Notes: generated by a model from the letters alone, not told the origin. A stretch of DNA of 64,000 nt from VBAU01 sp036005185 (GCA_036005185.1 DASYQS010000041.1:46242-110241); one strand, 5' to 3'. Counted from the stretch's first letter, positions 27,580 to 37,176 are shown. Made by a program: numbers and translations.

Positions 27580-27895
27580 CTCAGGTACAGTAAATATCGT
27601 GGAAACCCGAAGCCTTAATGATATTAAGGATAAAACCGGCAATTTGTATGAATCTATTTCTATTGTTGCAAAGCGGGCAAACCAGATCAATATTTCACTG
27701 AAAGAGGAATTACATAATAAGCTGGAAGAATTTGCCAGCCATACCGATAGCCTGGAAGAAATTCATGAAAATAAAGAGCAGATTGAAATCTCCAGGGCCT
27801 ATGAGCGTATGCCCAACCCGGCATTATTAGCTACCCAGGAGTTTCTTGATGAAAAAATTTATTTCCGCAAAGGAGAAGATGACCTATTTAGTTGA
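27554..27895 (+). CDS. rpoZ: DNA-directed RNA polymerase omega subunit
   Basis: A 113-residue RpoZ/Rpb6-family protein that helps assemble RNA polymerase. It contains IVAKRANQI and the C-terminal EISRAYERMPNPALLATQEF, characteristic of Bacteroidota omega. The start overlaps bamD in another frame; a strong terminator follows. The order bamD-rpoZ-coaBC is a conserved one in this phylum as far as I know. Confidence 0.9.
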   Translation: MSKLRRQLSSGTVNIVETRSLNDIKDKTGNLYESISIVAKRANQINISLKEELHNKLEEFASHTDSLEEIHENKEQIEISRAYERMPNPALLATQEFLDEKIYFRKGEDDLFS

Positions 27896-27918
27896 GGTTG
27901 GTTTTTAAAAATTTTCTG

Positions 27919-27952
27919 GCGATTCGGCTATCCGGATCGCTTTTATTTTTTA
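27919..27952 (+). terminator. Rho-independent terminator after rpoZ
   Basis: Stem GCGATTCGG (27919-27927) with CCGGATCGC (27932-27940), one G-T wobble, four-base loop CTAT, then a T-rich tail TTTTATTTTTTA. Confidence 0.9.
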
Positions 27953-27977
27953 TAAAAATGAGGAACCAGCTATCATC

Positions 27978-27997
27978 CCTGCCTACCGACAGGCAGG
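27978..27997. repeat. Short palindrome CCTGCCT-N6-AGGCAGG
   Basis: A 7-bp perfect inverted repeat with loop ACCGAC in the gap between rpoZ and coaBC, flanked on both sides by CTATCATC words (27970-27977 and 28004-28011). It lacks a T-run long enough for a terminator, although TTTTC follows. It resembles the small dispersed palindromes scattered in intergenic DNA of this phylum. Confidence 0.5.
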
Positions 27998-28048
27998 TTT
28001 TCAACTATCATCTGTCATCTATTATTACTATTTTGTGATTGAAAGATC

Positions 28049-29242
28049 ATGTTGAAGGGAAAAAAAATATTGATCGGAATTACCGGCAGCATAGCCGCTT
28101 ATAAAGCCATTTACCTTGTACGGCTCTTGGTCAAAGAGGAAGCCGAAGTAAAAGTTGTGATCACACCTTCAGCAAAAGATTTTGTTTCGCCCCTTACTTT
28201 GTCAACCCTGTCAAAAAACCCTGTGCTTGTTGATTTATTTGATGAGAACTCATGGGCAAACCATGTGATGCTCGGGCGCTGGGCCGACGTGATGGTAATT
28301 GCGCCGCTTAGCTGCAATACTCTAGCAAAAATGGCTCATGGGCTTTGTGATAATTTATTGCTTGCCGTGTATTTATCGGCTACTTGTCCTGTAGTGGCAG
28401 CCCCCGCTATGGATGAAGATATGTGGCATCATCCATCAACAAAAGAAAATTTAAAAAAAATTGAATCTTACGGAAATAAAATAATTCCTGTTGAAAAGGG
28501 CGAACTAGCCAGCGGTTTGCATGGCGATGGGCGTATGGCGGAACCAGAAACAATTGTTCAATTTCTTGTAAACTATTTTTTCTCAACCAGCTCCTTGGCC
28601 GGCAAAAAAGCATTTGTTTCAGCAGGGCCAACCTATGAGCCTATTGACCCCGTCCGTTTTATTGGAAATCATTCAAGCGGTAAAATGGGTATGGCCATTG
28701 CAAAAGAACTTTATAACAGGGGGGCAGAGGTTACTTTAATTGCAGGTCCATCAAATATTGAATCGGTCAATGGCATGCATCTCATTAAAGTAACTACAGC
28801 TGAGGAAATGTATAATGCCTGTACAAAAGCTTTTACAAATTCTGATATAGGCATCATGGCAGCAGCCGTTGCAGATTATACACCTGCAAAAAAAGAAAAA
28901 GAAAAAATAAAGAAAACCGAAAATAAAATCGTACTGGACTTAAAGCAAACGCCTGATATCTTAAAAAAGCTGGGTGAGCAGAAAAAAAACAAACAAATAC
29001 TGGTTGGATTTGCTTTGGAAACCACCAATGAAAAGAAGAATGCATTGGAAAAGCTGAATAAAAAAAATGCCGACCTTATTGTTCTAAATTCTTTGAATGA
29101 TAAGGAAGCAGGCTTTGGCAAGGATACCAATAAGATAACTATTTTTGAAAAGGGGGGAAAGGAATTTCAATTTGAGGCTAAATCCAAACAAGAAGTGGCA
29201 AAGGACATTGTGAACACTATAATTCAATTATTCTATGTATAA
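28049..29242 (+). CDS. coaBC: Bifunctional phosphopantothenoylcysteine decarboxylase/phosphopantothenate-cysteine ligase
   Basis: A 397-residue enzyme for two steps of coenzyme A synthesis. The N-terminal flavoprotein CoaC domain (about 1-180) has GITGSIAAYKA, SWANHVMLGRWAD and a PAMDEDMW motif, where the usual Asn is replaced by Asp, a variant I believe is usual in this phylum. The C-terminal CoaB domain (about 185-397) has AGPTYEPIDPVRFIGNHSSGKMG and the AAAVADYTP motif. It overlaps the next gene by 8 bases; DUF4835 and DUF4296 genes follow in the same operon. Confidence 0.96.
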   Translation: MLKGKKILIGITGSIAAYKAIYLVRLLVKEEAEVKVVITPSAKDFVSPLTLSTLSKNPVLVDLFDENSWANHVMLGRWADVMVIAPLSCNTLAKMAHGLCDNLLLAVYLSATCPVVAAPAMDEDMWHHPSTKENLKKIESYGNKIIPVEKGELASGLHGDGRMAEPETIVQFLVNYFFSTSSLAGKKAFVSAGPTYEPIDPVRFIGNHSSGKMGMAIAKELYNRGAEVTLIAGPSNIESVNGMHLIKVTTAEEMYNACTKAFTNSDIGIMAAAVADYTPAKKEKEKIKKTENKIVLDLKQTPDILKKLGEQKKNKQILVGFALETTNEKKNALEKLNKKNADLIVLNSLNDKEAGFGKDTNKITIFEKGGKEFQFEAKSKQEVAKDIVNTIIQLFYV

Positions 29243-30152
29243 AAAGCTTTTAATAGGATTAATTTTTATTTCATCCATTACAGTTAGCCAAGCTCAGGAA
29301 CTTCAGGCGCGTATATCTGTGTTGTCAGATAAAATAAGCACCAAAGTTGATAAAAAGACTTTTCAAACCTTGCAATCAAACCTTATCAATTTTGTCAACA
29401 ACCGCAAATGGACAAATGATGTTTTTCAAACTTCTGAAAAGATCAATTGTAATTTTCTTATCAGCATCGAAAAAGAGATGGGCGATAATGTCTATAAAGG
29501 AAGCTTGACTATTCAAGCGGCACGCCCGATCTATAATACAACATATGAATCTCCATTAATAAATTTTCAAGACGATAATCTTACTTTCAGGTATGTAGAA
29601 TTTCAACCCATTGATTTCAATGAGAACCGGATCCAAGGATCTGACCCCGTAGCAGCCAACCTAACTGCTACATTGGCTTACTATATTTATATTATACTCG
29701 GAATGGATTACGATTCTTATTCGCTACGCGGCGGTGATCCTTATTTTCAAAAAGCCTGGAATATTGTGAACAATGCACCCGAAGGAAGAGATATTTCAGG
29801 ATGGAAACAGTTTGATGGGCTACGGAACAGGTATTTTTTAGCCGAAAATATTAATAATAGCCGTTTTGCATTGATGCACGATGCTTTATATACTTACTAT
29901 CGAAATGGGCTCGACAATTTTTATGATAATGAGAACGAAGCAAGAAATGGCATTTTGAATTGCCTGAATTATTTAAATACAATCAACACAGATAACCCCA
30001 ATTCCATGCTTTTGCAATTTTTTTTCCAAGGGAAAAGCACAGAATTAATAAAAATGTTTAGCAAGGCAAACGCAGATATAAAAAAAAGAGCAAGAGATTT
30101 ATTAATAAAGCTTGATATTACGAATGCCAATGCATACAAGGATTTAAAATGA
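29235..30152 (+). CDS. DUF4835 family secreted protein
   Basis: A 305-residue protein with signal peptide (LLIGLIFISSITVSQAQ). It matches the Bacteroidota-specific DUF4835 family: VSILDSKIS-like start, RKWTNDVFQTSEKINCNF, NTTYESPLINFQD, and YYIYIILGMDYDSYS. Function unknown; the conserved position after coaBC has suggested a core envelope role, which is not proven. It overlaps coaBC by 8 bases and the next gene by 4, so the three are translated as one operon. Confidence 0.9.
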   Translation: MYKKLLIGLIFISSITVSQAQELQARISVLSDKISTKVDKKTFQTLQSNLINFVNNRKWTNDVFQTSEKINCNFLISIEKEMGDNVYKGSLTIQAARPIYNTTYESPLINFQDDNLTFRYVEFQPIDFNENRIQGSDPVAANLTATLAYYIYIILGMDYDSYSLRGGDPYFQKAWNIVNNAPEGRDISGWKQFDGLRNRYFLAENINNSRFALMHDALYTYYRNGLDNFYDNENEARNGILNCLNYLNTINTDNPNSMLLQFFFQGKSTELIKMFSKANADIKKRARDLLIKLDITNANAYKDLK

Positions 30153-30550
30153 AATTTTTTTTCAGCATTTTTTTATGTTTGCTTTTATTTTTTTCTTGTA
30201 CTACAAAGAAAAAAAAAGCAGATATTTTATCGGAGAATAAAATGGAACAAGTAATGTGGGACATGATCCGTGCTGATCAATATGTTTTAGAATCTTTGTC
30301 AAAGGATTCATCACTCAGTAAAAAGGAAAAATCAATCAGATTGTATGAAGAAATATTTGCTATTCATAAAATAACCAAGGAACAGTTTAAAAAAAGCCTT
30401 CAATATTATAGCTCGCAGCCTGATCTATTCCGCCCTATTTTGGATTCTCTTGCCAAGCATAAAAATGAATCAAATCGCCCGTCTTACATACCCCCTCATA
30501 TTGATACCTTGTCAAAACCATCTCTTCGCAGGCATTTTCCAAAACCATAA
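30149..30550 (+). CDS. DUF4296 family lipoprotein
   Basis: A 133-residue lipoprotein with lipobox LLFFSC after an unusually Phe-rich signal (FFFSIFLCLLLFFSC). The body carries the DUF4296 pattern: ENKMEQVMWDMIRADQYV followed by EEIFAIHKITKEQFKKSLQYY. Family function is unknown. It starts inside the DUF4835 stop (ATGA overlap). A Pro-rich tail ends the protein. Confidence 0.88.
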   Translation: MKFFFSIFLCLLLFFSCTTKKKKADILSENKMEQVMWDMIRADQYVLESLSKDSSLSKKEKSIRLYEEIFAIHKITKEQFKKSLQYYSSQPDLFRPILDSLAKHKNESNRPSYIPPHIDTLSKPSLRRHFPKP

Positions 30551-30586
30551 CTTCAAGTTTCCCTAATTTTATCGTCAATTCATATT

Positions 30587-31285
30587 ATGAATAAAATTGT
30601 ATCAAATGCTGATGAAGCAATAAAAGATATTCAAGACGGCGCGGTGTTGATGCTTGGTGGATTTGGTCTTTGCGGTATTCCTGAAAATTCAATAGCTGCC
30701 CTGGTTAAAAAAGGAGTTAAGGATCTTACTTGTATTTCAAATAATGCAGGCGTTGATGATTTTGGAATAGGGCTGATGCTGCAAAAAAAACAAGTTAGAA
30801 AAATGGTTTCTTCGTACGTAGGTGAAAATGCAGAGTTTGAAAGACAATTATTAAGCGGTGAACTGCAAGTGGAATTGATACCGCAAGGAACTTTGGCTAC
30901 ACGCTGCCTGGCGGCAGGCTATGGAATGCCTGCGATTTACACGCCGGCTGGTGCAGGAACCGAAGTAGCCGAAGGCAAGGAAATAAGAAATTTTAATGGA
31001 AAAGAGTACTTGCTTGAATATGCCTTTGAAGCTGATTTCGCCATTGTAAAAGCATGGAAAGGAGATGAAGATGGAAACTTGATCTATAAAGAAACTGCAA
31101 GAAATTTTAATCCGCTAATGGCAATGGCCGGAAAAATTACCATCGCTGAAGTTGAACATTTGGTGCCAGCCGGTGAACTTGCCCCCGATTGTATCCACAC
31201 TCCTGGCATTTATGTACACCGAATTTTTCAGGGGGTGAATTATGAAAAGAGAATTGAGCAGAGAACGGTTAGAAAAGGCGGGTAG
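30587..31285 (+). CDS. 3-oxoacid CoA-transferase subunit A
   Basis: A 232-residue alpha subunit of a succinyl-CoA:3-ketoacid CoA-transferase (SCOT-type, also called ScoA/AtoD-like). The family motif DGAVLMLGGFGLCGIPEN binds CoA, followed by SNNAGVDDFGIG and TPAGAGTEVAEGKE. With subunit B it moves CoA from succinyl-CoA to acetoacetate in ketone-body and branched amino-acid use. It begins 36 bases after the DUF4296 gene. Subunit B follows after a 97-base gap filled with a short repeat. Confidence 0.93.
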   Translation: MNKIVSNADEAIKDIQDGAVLMLGGFGLCGIPENSIAALVKKGVKDLTCISNNAGVDDFGIGLMLQKKQVRKMVSSYVGENAEFERQLLSGELQVELIPQGTLATRCLAAGYGMPAIYTPAGAGTEVAEGKEIRNFNGKEYLLEYAFEADFAIVKAWKGDEDGNLIYKETARNFNPLMAMAGKITIAEVEHLVPAGELAPDCIHTPGIYVHRIFQGVNYEKRIEQRTVRKGG

Positions 31286-31329
31286 ACAGATTGTTGTTAG
31301 ATGGTTACATTGCTAAATTTTGCTATCAG

Positions 31330-31383
31330 TTTAACCATTTAACCATCAAACCATTCAACCTCAACCATTCAATCATTTAACCA
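31330..31383 (+). repeat. Degenerate TTTAACCA octamer repeat between the CoA-transferase genes
   Basis: Seven head-to-tail units of 7-8 bases: TTTAACCA at 31330, 31338 and 31376, with variants TCAAACCA, TTCAACC, TCAACCA and TTCAATCA between. The last unit runs into the ATG of subunit B. It is a short tandem-repeat tract, too short-unit and spacer-free for a CRISPR array. Confidence 0.75.
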
Positions 31384-32039
31384 TGCCATTAACAAAAGAA
31401 CAAATAGCACAACGCATAGCAAAGGAATTGAAAGATGGCTATTATGTAAACCTTGGCATTGGCATACCTACTTTGGTAGCCAATTATATTCCCCGTGGAA
31501 TAAAACTGGTTTTACAAAGTGAAAATGGGTTGCTGGGCATTGGTCCCTTTCCTGAAGAAGGAAATGAAGATCCTGACCTTATCAATGCCGGCAAGCAAAC
31601 GATCACAACGATTCCTGGGTCCGCATTTTTTGATTCCGCAATGAGTTTCGGTATGATCAGGGCGGGTAAAGTGGACCTTACGGTGTTAGGTGCCATGGAA
31701 GTAAGTGAAAAAGGAGATATAGCCAATTGGAAAATTCCCGGTAAAATGGTCAAGGGAATGGGAGGAGCGATGGATCTTGTTGCTAGTGCCAAAAATATTA
31801 TTGTGGCTATGATGCATACAAATCCAAAAGGTGAATCAAAATTACTTTCTCATTGTACGCTACCATTAACAGGTGTGCGCTGTGTAAAAAAAATTGTTAC
31901 TGACCTGGCCGTCGTTGATGTAACGAATAATGGCTTTAAATTGCTAGAAAGAGCACCGGGCATATCTGTTGATGAAATAAAAGCAAAAACTGAGGGAACC
32001 CTTATTGTAGAAGGGGAAATTCCTGAAATGAAATTTTAA
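31383..32039 (+). CDS. 3-oxoacid CoA-transferase subunit B
   Basis: A 218-residue beta subunit carrying the catalytic glutamate. Glu47 lies in the SENGLLGIGP motif and would form the glutamyl-CoA intermediate. YYVNLGIGIPTLVANYIP precedes it and GAMEVSEKGDIANWKIPG follows, as in SCOT/AtoA proteins. Starts at an ATG overlapping the octamer repeat. Convergent with the LytTR regulator, separated by 10 bases. Confidence 0.94.
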   Translation: MPLTKEQIAQRIAKELKDGYYVNLGIGIPTLVANYIPRGIKLVLQSENGLLGIGPFPEEGNEDPDLINAGKQTITTIPGSAFFDSAMSFGMIRAGKVDLTVLGAMEVSEKGDIANWKIPGKMVKGMGGAMDLVASAKNIIVAMMHTNPKGESKLLSHCTLPLTGVRCVKKIVTDLAVVDVTNNGFKLLERAPGISVDEIKAKTEGTLIVEGEIPEMKF

Positions 32040-32049
32040 AAAACATTTT

Positions 32050-32808
32050 TCAATACCGGAATACTTCTTTTATTCTTGAAAGAAACTGTTCTTTTCTTCT
32101 TCGGCTTATTTCAACTTCACTTCCATTGCTCATAATAGCTACGCCGCCCTCACCCTTGTGATACTCGGTTACATGTTGCAAATTGATTAGAAAAGTTCTA
32201 TGTACTCTGAAAAAATTTGTGTTTTCCAAAATCTTTTCATATTCCAGCAAGGGACGGGAAACTATCACGGGCTTTTTATCACGTAAGTATATAATCGTAT
32301 AATTTTTTTCCGCCTCACATAGAATAATATCCTCCAGCTTCAATACCATAAATCCTTTAGTAGTGGGTATACACAATTTCATTTCATTAGGAGCGCCGCT
32401 TTTTTGCAAGTTATAAAGTAAAGCTTCTATATTTTGTTTATTCCATTTTTGTTGTATTTTTTTCTCTACACGATGTATTGCCTCTGTAAGCTGGTTTTCA
32501 TGCACTGGCTTTAGCAGATAATCACTGGCGCTTAACTGCAAGGCTTGCAACATATACTCATTATGTGCGGTAACAAAAATTACCTCAAAGTTCCTGTTAC
32601 TAAGTTCGGCTAGCATCTCCATGCCATTTTTGCCTGGCATTTGAATGTCAAGAAATATCAGATCCGGGTTCAGTTCTTTTACTTTCTCAATCCCTTCATC
32701 TGCATCAACGCAAGTAGCAATTACCTCCACCTGTTTGCAATTTATGGCAAGCATTTTTTTAAGAGTGCTGATTCCGTCGGGTTCATCATCAACAATTATA
32801 ACTTTCAT
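32050..32808 (-). CDS. LytTR-family response regulator
   Basis: A 252-residue regulator. Receiver domain at residues 1-120 with phospho-acceptor Asp54 in IFLDIQMPGKNG and acidic pair DDE at 7-9. The C-terminal LytTR DNA-binding domain (about 150-250) includes VHRTFLINLQHV. It overlaps the upstream kinase gene by 4 bases and is clearly its partner. Target genes are not evident. Confidence 0.94.
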   Translation of the reverse strand: MKVIIVDDEPDGISTLKKMLAINCKQVEVIATCVDADEGIEKVKELNPDLIFLDIQMPGKNGMEMLAELSNRNFEVIFVTAHNEYMLQALQLSASDYLLKPVHENQLTEAIHRVEKKIQQKWNKQNIEALLYNLQKSGAPNEMKLCIPTTKGFMVLKLEDIILCEAEKNYTIIYLRDKKPVIVSRPLLEYEKILENTNFFRVHRTFLINLQHVTEYHKGEGGVAIMSNGSEVEISRRRKEQFLSRIKEVFRY

Positions 32809-35800
32809 ACTTTTATTTTTTGAGGAATTATTTTAAACTGAAGTAAAACCAGCGTACCGGTTTGATGAATATTTTTTTCACTGAGATCCGTTATCTCCAA
32901 TACGCAATTCAATCCATATTTTTCATTCATGATCTTTATCCGGTTGCGCAGATTATCCAACCCTACATGCGGCCAAGGATTGGTAAACTTCATTTTTTCC
33001 GATTGGTGTATGCCTATGCCATTATCTTCAATTGTACAGGTAACTGTATTTCCTTTCTGAACAAATCGTATAATGATCCTTTTACTCCCTGCTTTGTGCA
33101 TCAGTCCGTGCCAGATGGCATTTTCAGCCAATGGCTGTATCATTAAAGTTGGTATGTTTATATCTTCTTCAATCTCACCCAATGTTTCAATTTTATAAGA
33201 AAAAGAACTGTCAAAACGAAGCTGCTCCATATCCAAATAGGCATGCAGATACTCAATCGTTTCCTGTAATGTAATAAATGTCACCTTGGAGTGACTTAAC
33301 GTTAATCGGATCATCTGCGCAAATGTGCTTAGGTATCTTGATGCATTGTCGTTCTCGTTATCTAGGATCATTCTTTTAATGCTATTAAGCGCATTGAAAA
33401 TAAAATGCGGGTTCATCTGCGCTTGCAAGGCGGTTAACTGCGCCTCCGCTAGTTGCTCATTAATGGTAGCCAGTTCATGGCGTTTTGCCGCTAATGACTG
33501 TTCTGATTCTACTTGTTTAATTTTATTGCCTACGAGTGTGGCAATAGTGGTAAGTATTTTTAGCTCTCTTTCCTTAAAGTAATTAGGCGCATGATGCTCT
33601 GAGTCGATAATACCGATCAGTTCTCCGTTATGAATAATAGGTACGCAAATTTCACTGAGCCTAAATATCTCATCTGGCCGGTAACGTTTGTCTTTCCGTG
33701 TATCAGCTATCAGCACAGGTTCTTTCGTATCGATTACATACCCTACCACACCTTGTCCTGGAACTACATCAAACACATGCCGTGCAATAGCTTCCGGACT
33801 GCCTTTAGGACCATAACCGGCTTTTTGCACCATTTTTGTTTTTTCTTCATTCCATAGATAGATCATACAATCTACATAACCCATCCATCTGGTTAAATTA
33901 CCAGCAACATCCCATAGCACATCATTAATGCTTTTTTTGGCGGAAAGGGAAGAGGAGAAATAGTTACTGATATTTTCCAGCTCAAGCCTATTTTTAAATT
34001 CTTCTGTTTTTAATTGCTCGAGCTGTACTTTAGCTCTTTCCGTTTTCTTGATCGTATTAATCCTCGTTTTGTAAATGAGATAGATTACCGACAACAATAC
34101 AATGCTCATATAAGCAATAAACCAACTCGTTCTCCAAAAAGGAGGCATAACAATAATATCCATTTCTCTTGTCTGTGTAGGCCAGCGGTTGTTAGCAGCA
34201 TAAAGCTTTACTTGCAAGCGGTAAGTGCCTGGCGTAAGATTATTGAAGTTGATAAGATCGCCTGATAATGACCGCCACAATGTATCATTTGAATTAACAA
34301 TTCGATAAGCAATACGTTGATTGTTTACATCATTATAATTGATGCTGCAAACTCTCACCATCAAATCATTTTTGTAATGAGGTACTGTTATCGTTTCACC
34401 CGGGAAACAGTAAGTAGTATCATTTGAAAAATGGATGCTTTCAATAAAAAAATTTGGCGGAGTCCCGGAATACAGAAGGCTGTCAGGATAAAACCGAACT
34501 ATATGATTGGTAAAGCCGCTGTACAAATACCTTGTAGAAGAATCATAAAAAAGAGAAGTGCCACTGATTGATAAGGGTGCAAAGCCATCATCAACACTGA
34601 ACTTAGAGATCTTATTAGTCCGCATGTCAAGTGAGGCCATGCCTGTTGCCGTTGCGATCCAAAGCTTATTATTGATAGGATACACGGCCTGGATAAAATT
34701 ATCGGGCAATCCTTCACTAGTTGTGTAATGATTGAATGTCCCTTTGTCAATATTATATGCCGCTAGTCCGTTGTTTTTAATCCCAAGCCACAGTGTGTTT
34801 TTTTGATCAAACATCATTGCCGACACTTCTCTTCTCTGAAAACGTATCCAGGGAAATGAATCCAAATAAAATTCAGGCTTGCCGGAGGCTTGATTGATAC
34901 GGCAAATGCCGTGACCAGCCATCCAGATATTGCCAGCTGCATCCTGATTTATTTTAAAAGCGGTGACTAGCTTTCTAAATGAGCCTATATCATAGTTAAG
35001 TCGGCTGAATTTGTGCGCATCAGCCGCGAGCATATATACTTTGCTATTATCGTCTGTTGTTACCCATATATTTCCTTGTTTATCTTTAAACTGTTCCGCT
35101 ATCCAATTATGTTCTCTATCCCATCCTTGCAATTTCATTTCGCCCGTTTTTGCGGTGCTGGCTTTTAGCCAAAATAATGGTCCGTTGGTTCCGAGGAACA
35201 ACGTATCATCACGAGCTTGTGAAATGGAAAAAATGTCATCGGGGCTTCGAAAATATTTTTTTAAGCTTATTCTATAAAGAAAGGAAAGCGTGTTTTTATC
35301 AAACACCAGCAACCCACCGCGGCCCACACAGGCAGCATATAATTTATCCCTGTAACAAAAAATTTGCCTGATCCGGATGTCAGGGGTTTGTTTCAATATA
35401 TCCGGTGGAATAGCGATTTGCTTTACCGATGTAATGTTGTATGTTTCTTTCAACAAACCGGCATTTGTTGCAATCCATAAGCGGTTATCCTTATCAATAA
35501 TAAAATCATTACAAAGGTAATCGGCCAAATACTTTCGAGGCTCAATGACCACTTTTCCGGCAACCTTGTCAATGCGCATTTTAAAAAAACCATTTTGTTT
35601 GCCAGTGATATAAAAAAGCGAATCGGTTACCTTGAATAAATTCGAATGCCAATTGAATTCATTCCCCAAGTTCTGAATGCTGGCTGTAGAAATTATTTTC
35701 CTTTTCAAATTGTTGTTTATGTAAATAATAGAGTCTGAGCCATCCATAAAAAAAATAAGATGACCCGGCTCAATTTGTTGAATTAAACCATGATGAGTAA

Positions 35801-36488
35801 TTATTTCAGATAGCAAAGGATAATTACTTTTTACTTTGTTGAGTTGCCGGGTTTGGGTATTATAAATATATTTTCCATCGATAGCATCAACCAAAATTTC
35901 ATTCGTTGAAAACCAATAAGCCCCTTTCCCAAATTGAAACCATGCCGTTTCTATTTCTTCAGTATTATAATAATCGAACCGAAAAACTAATTTGTAATAG
36001 GGATCGTAATGATAAAAGCCTGAACGTGTGAGCAGATAAATATTGCCTTGCTGATCGCTCAATGCAGACATAAGGCCGTTAAACTTGTGCAGGTATTTTG
36101 GATCCTTGGTTGAAATAATGATATCATCTGTTTTCCAATGCACAGTATTAATGATCTGCATGCCAATGCCGGTATAAACAGCCAGCCGGCTTTTATCTAA
36201 CCATAGTAAATGCGTAATGTTTTCGTCCGGCAAACCGTTGCCGGCATTGCCTTCATGAAATTGCACAAAGCGTCTTCCGTCATAGCGGTTCAATCCTTGA
36301 AATGTGCCCAACCACATGTATCCATTTCTGTCCTGAGCAATTGCTGTAATATTATTATCGCTTAATCCGTCGGCAATGGTATATAACTGAAATTTCTTTT
36401 CATCCTGCGCATGAATAAAGCAACTCCATGCCGCTAAATTGAAAAATGAAAGCCAAGTAAAGTATAATAAATGGCTGCGAAAGTTCAT
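32805..36488 (-). CDS. Propeller-type sensor histidine kinase with GAF domain
   Basis: A 1227-residue membrane kinase. After a signal peptide, a periplasmic two-component-regulator propeller of repeated ...DRNGYMWLGT, DNRLWIATNAG, KQGNIWVTTDD units fills residues about 30-720. A Y_Y_Y domain (about 740-800), one transmembrane helix (about 806-826), a GAF domain (about 860-1000), a His_kinase domain with His1028 in NPHFIFN, and an ATPase domain (NAIWHGLMH, GIGIHQSEK) follow. Propeller kinases of this class often sense polysaccharides or their breakdown products; ligand is unknown. A cytoplasmic GAF between the membrane and the kinase adds a second sensory input. It pairs with the LytTR regulator. 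Confidence 0.93.
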   Translation of the reverse strand: MNFRSHLLYFTWLSFFNLAAWSCFIHAQDEKKFQLYTIADGLSDNNITAIAQDRNGYMWLGTFQGLNRYDGRRFVQFHEGNAGNGLPDENITHLLWLDKSRLAVYTGIGMQIINTVHWKTDDIIISTKDPKYLHKFNGLMSALSDQQGNIYLLTRSGFYHYDPYYKLVFRFDYYNTEEIETAWFQFGKGAYWFSTNEILVDAIDGKYIYNTQTRQLNKVKSNYPLLSEIITHHGLIQQIEPGHLIFFMDGSDSIIYINNNLKRKIISTASIQNLGNEFNWHSNLFKVTDSLFYITGKQNGFFKMRIDKVAGKVVIEPRKYLADYLCNDFIIDKDNRLWIATNAGLLKETYNITSVKQIAIPPDILKQTPDIRIRQIFCYRDKLYAACVGRGGLLVFDKNTLSFLYRISLKKYFRSPDDIFSISQARDDTLFLGTNGPLFWLKASTAKTGEMKLQGWDREHNWIAEQFKDKQGNIWVTTDDNSKVYMLAADAHKFSRLNYDIGSFRKLVTAFKINQDAAGNIWMAGHGICRINQASGKPEFYLDSFPWIRFQRREVSAMMFDQKNTLWLGIKNNGLAAYNIDKGTFNHYTTSEGLPDNFIQAVYPINNKLWIATATGMASLDMRTNKISKFSVDDGFAPLSISGTSLFYDSSTRYLYSGFTNHIVRFYPDSLLYSGTPPNFFIESIHFSNDTTYCFPGETITVPHYKNDLMVRVCSINYNDVNNQRIAYRIVNSNDTLWRSLSGDLINFNNLTPGTYRLQVKLYAANNRWPTQTREMDIIVMPPFWRTSWFIAYMSIVLLSVIYLIYKTRINTIKKTERAKVQLEQLKTEEFKNRLELENISNYFSSSLSAKKSINDVLWDVAGNLTRWMGYVDCMIYLWNEEKTKMVQKAGYGPKGSPEAIARHVFDVVPGQGVVGYVIDTKEPVLIADTRKDKRYRPDEIFRLSEICVPIIHNGELIGIIDSEHHAPNYFKERELKILTTIATLVGNKIKQVESEQSLAAKRHELATINEQLAEAQLTALQAQMNPHFIFNALNSIKRMILDNENDNASRYLSTFAQMIRLTLSHSKVTFITLQETIEYLHAYLDMEQLRFDSSFSYKIETLGEIEEDINIPTLMIQPLAENAIWHGLMHKAGSKRIIIRFVQKGNTVTCTIEDNGIGIHQSEKMKFTNPWPHVGLDNLRNRIKIMNEKYGLNCVLEITDLSEKNIHQTGTLVLLQFKIIPQKIKV

Positions 36489-36937
36489 CCTCTAATTTAG
36501 AAATAAACAATTCACAGCAGCTAGGGTTTTATGTGTACGGTTGCACGGTTACCATTCGGTAAATGAAAGCGATATTTCGTTCAATCAATGCCGCATTTCA
36601 TCCAATGGCTCAAACAAAACAATTCAGTAAATGGTTATTATTACTTCATTTACGTGTCTGGGGAATAAATACCGTTCGGGTAATTGTATATGCAGTTAAT
36701 CAATCAACAACCGCCAATAATTCATTTTCACTTGTGGCAAATGAATTGTCTTATAATTTTACCCTCCGTAATCAATTTCCTTAACCATTAAAACTTTTAT
36801 GCAAATTATCTGATACCCATGTTCATTTAAATTCTTGCGGGCACAGCAAAATTCTTTCCGTTGAGTAATGATTAGTCTGGCAGTATCCCCTTATTACAAC
36901 TTTTTCTGAGAATTCATCTCAATAAACACCAACAATT

Positions 36938-37113
36938 ATGAAAAAGTTTATCGGCATGTGCTTTACGGGCATTATCATTTTTATGCTATCAGCTATCCGG
37001 TTTTCGTCAGTGTAAACAGGTATGAAAGGGTAGTAAAAGATGATAAGGCATCCTGTTATCCCGTGCATCTATCAGGATCGAAGGAAAAAAGATTGACACT
37101 ATTGGGGAATTGA
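36938..37113 (+). pseudogene. Possible frame-shifted small secreted protein
   Basis: An ATG opens a typical signal-peptide sequence (MKKFIGMCFTGIIIFMLSAI) that stops at a TAA (37013-37015). A neighbouring frame continues with plausible coding sequence, VNRYERVVKDDKASC then YPVHLSGSKEKRLTLLGN, ending at a TGA (37111-37113). Together they could be one secreted peptide of about 58 residues broken by a single indel near 37000. It could also be a 25-residue peptide with noncoding DNA behind it. No family recognised. Confidence 0.3.
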
Positions 37114-37176
37114 AAAATAAAATCTAAAAATAAATCCATACGCCTCGCAGAGGTTCATAAAAAAATTGTTGACTGT

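Noticed and set aside
31330..31383. Possible CRISPR array
   Set aside because: Units are 8 bases with no spacers, and no cas genes are present.
36563..36784. A 73-codon plus-strand frame upstream of the propeller kinase
   Set aside because: No domain, no promoter box and composition like noncoding DNA.
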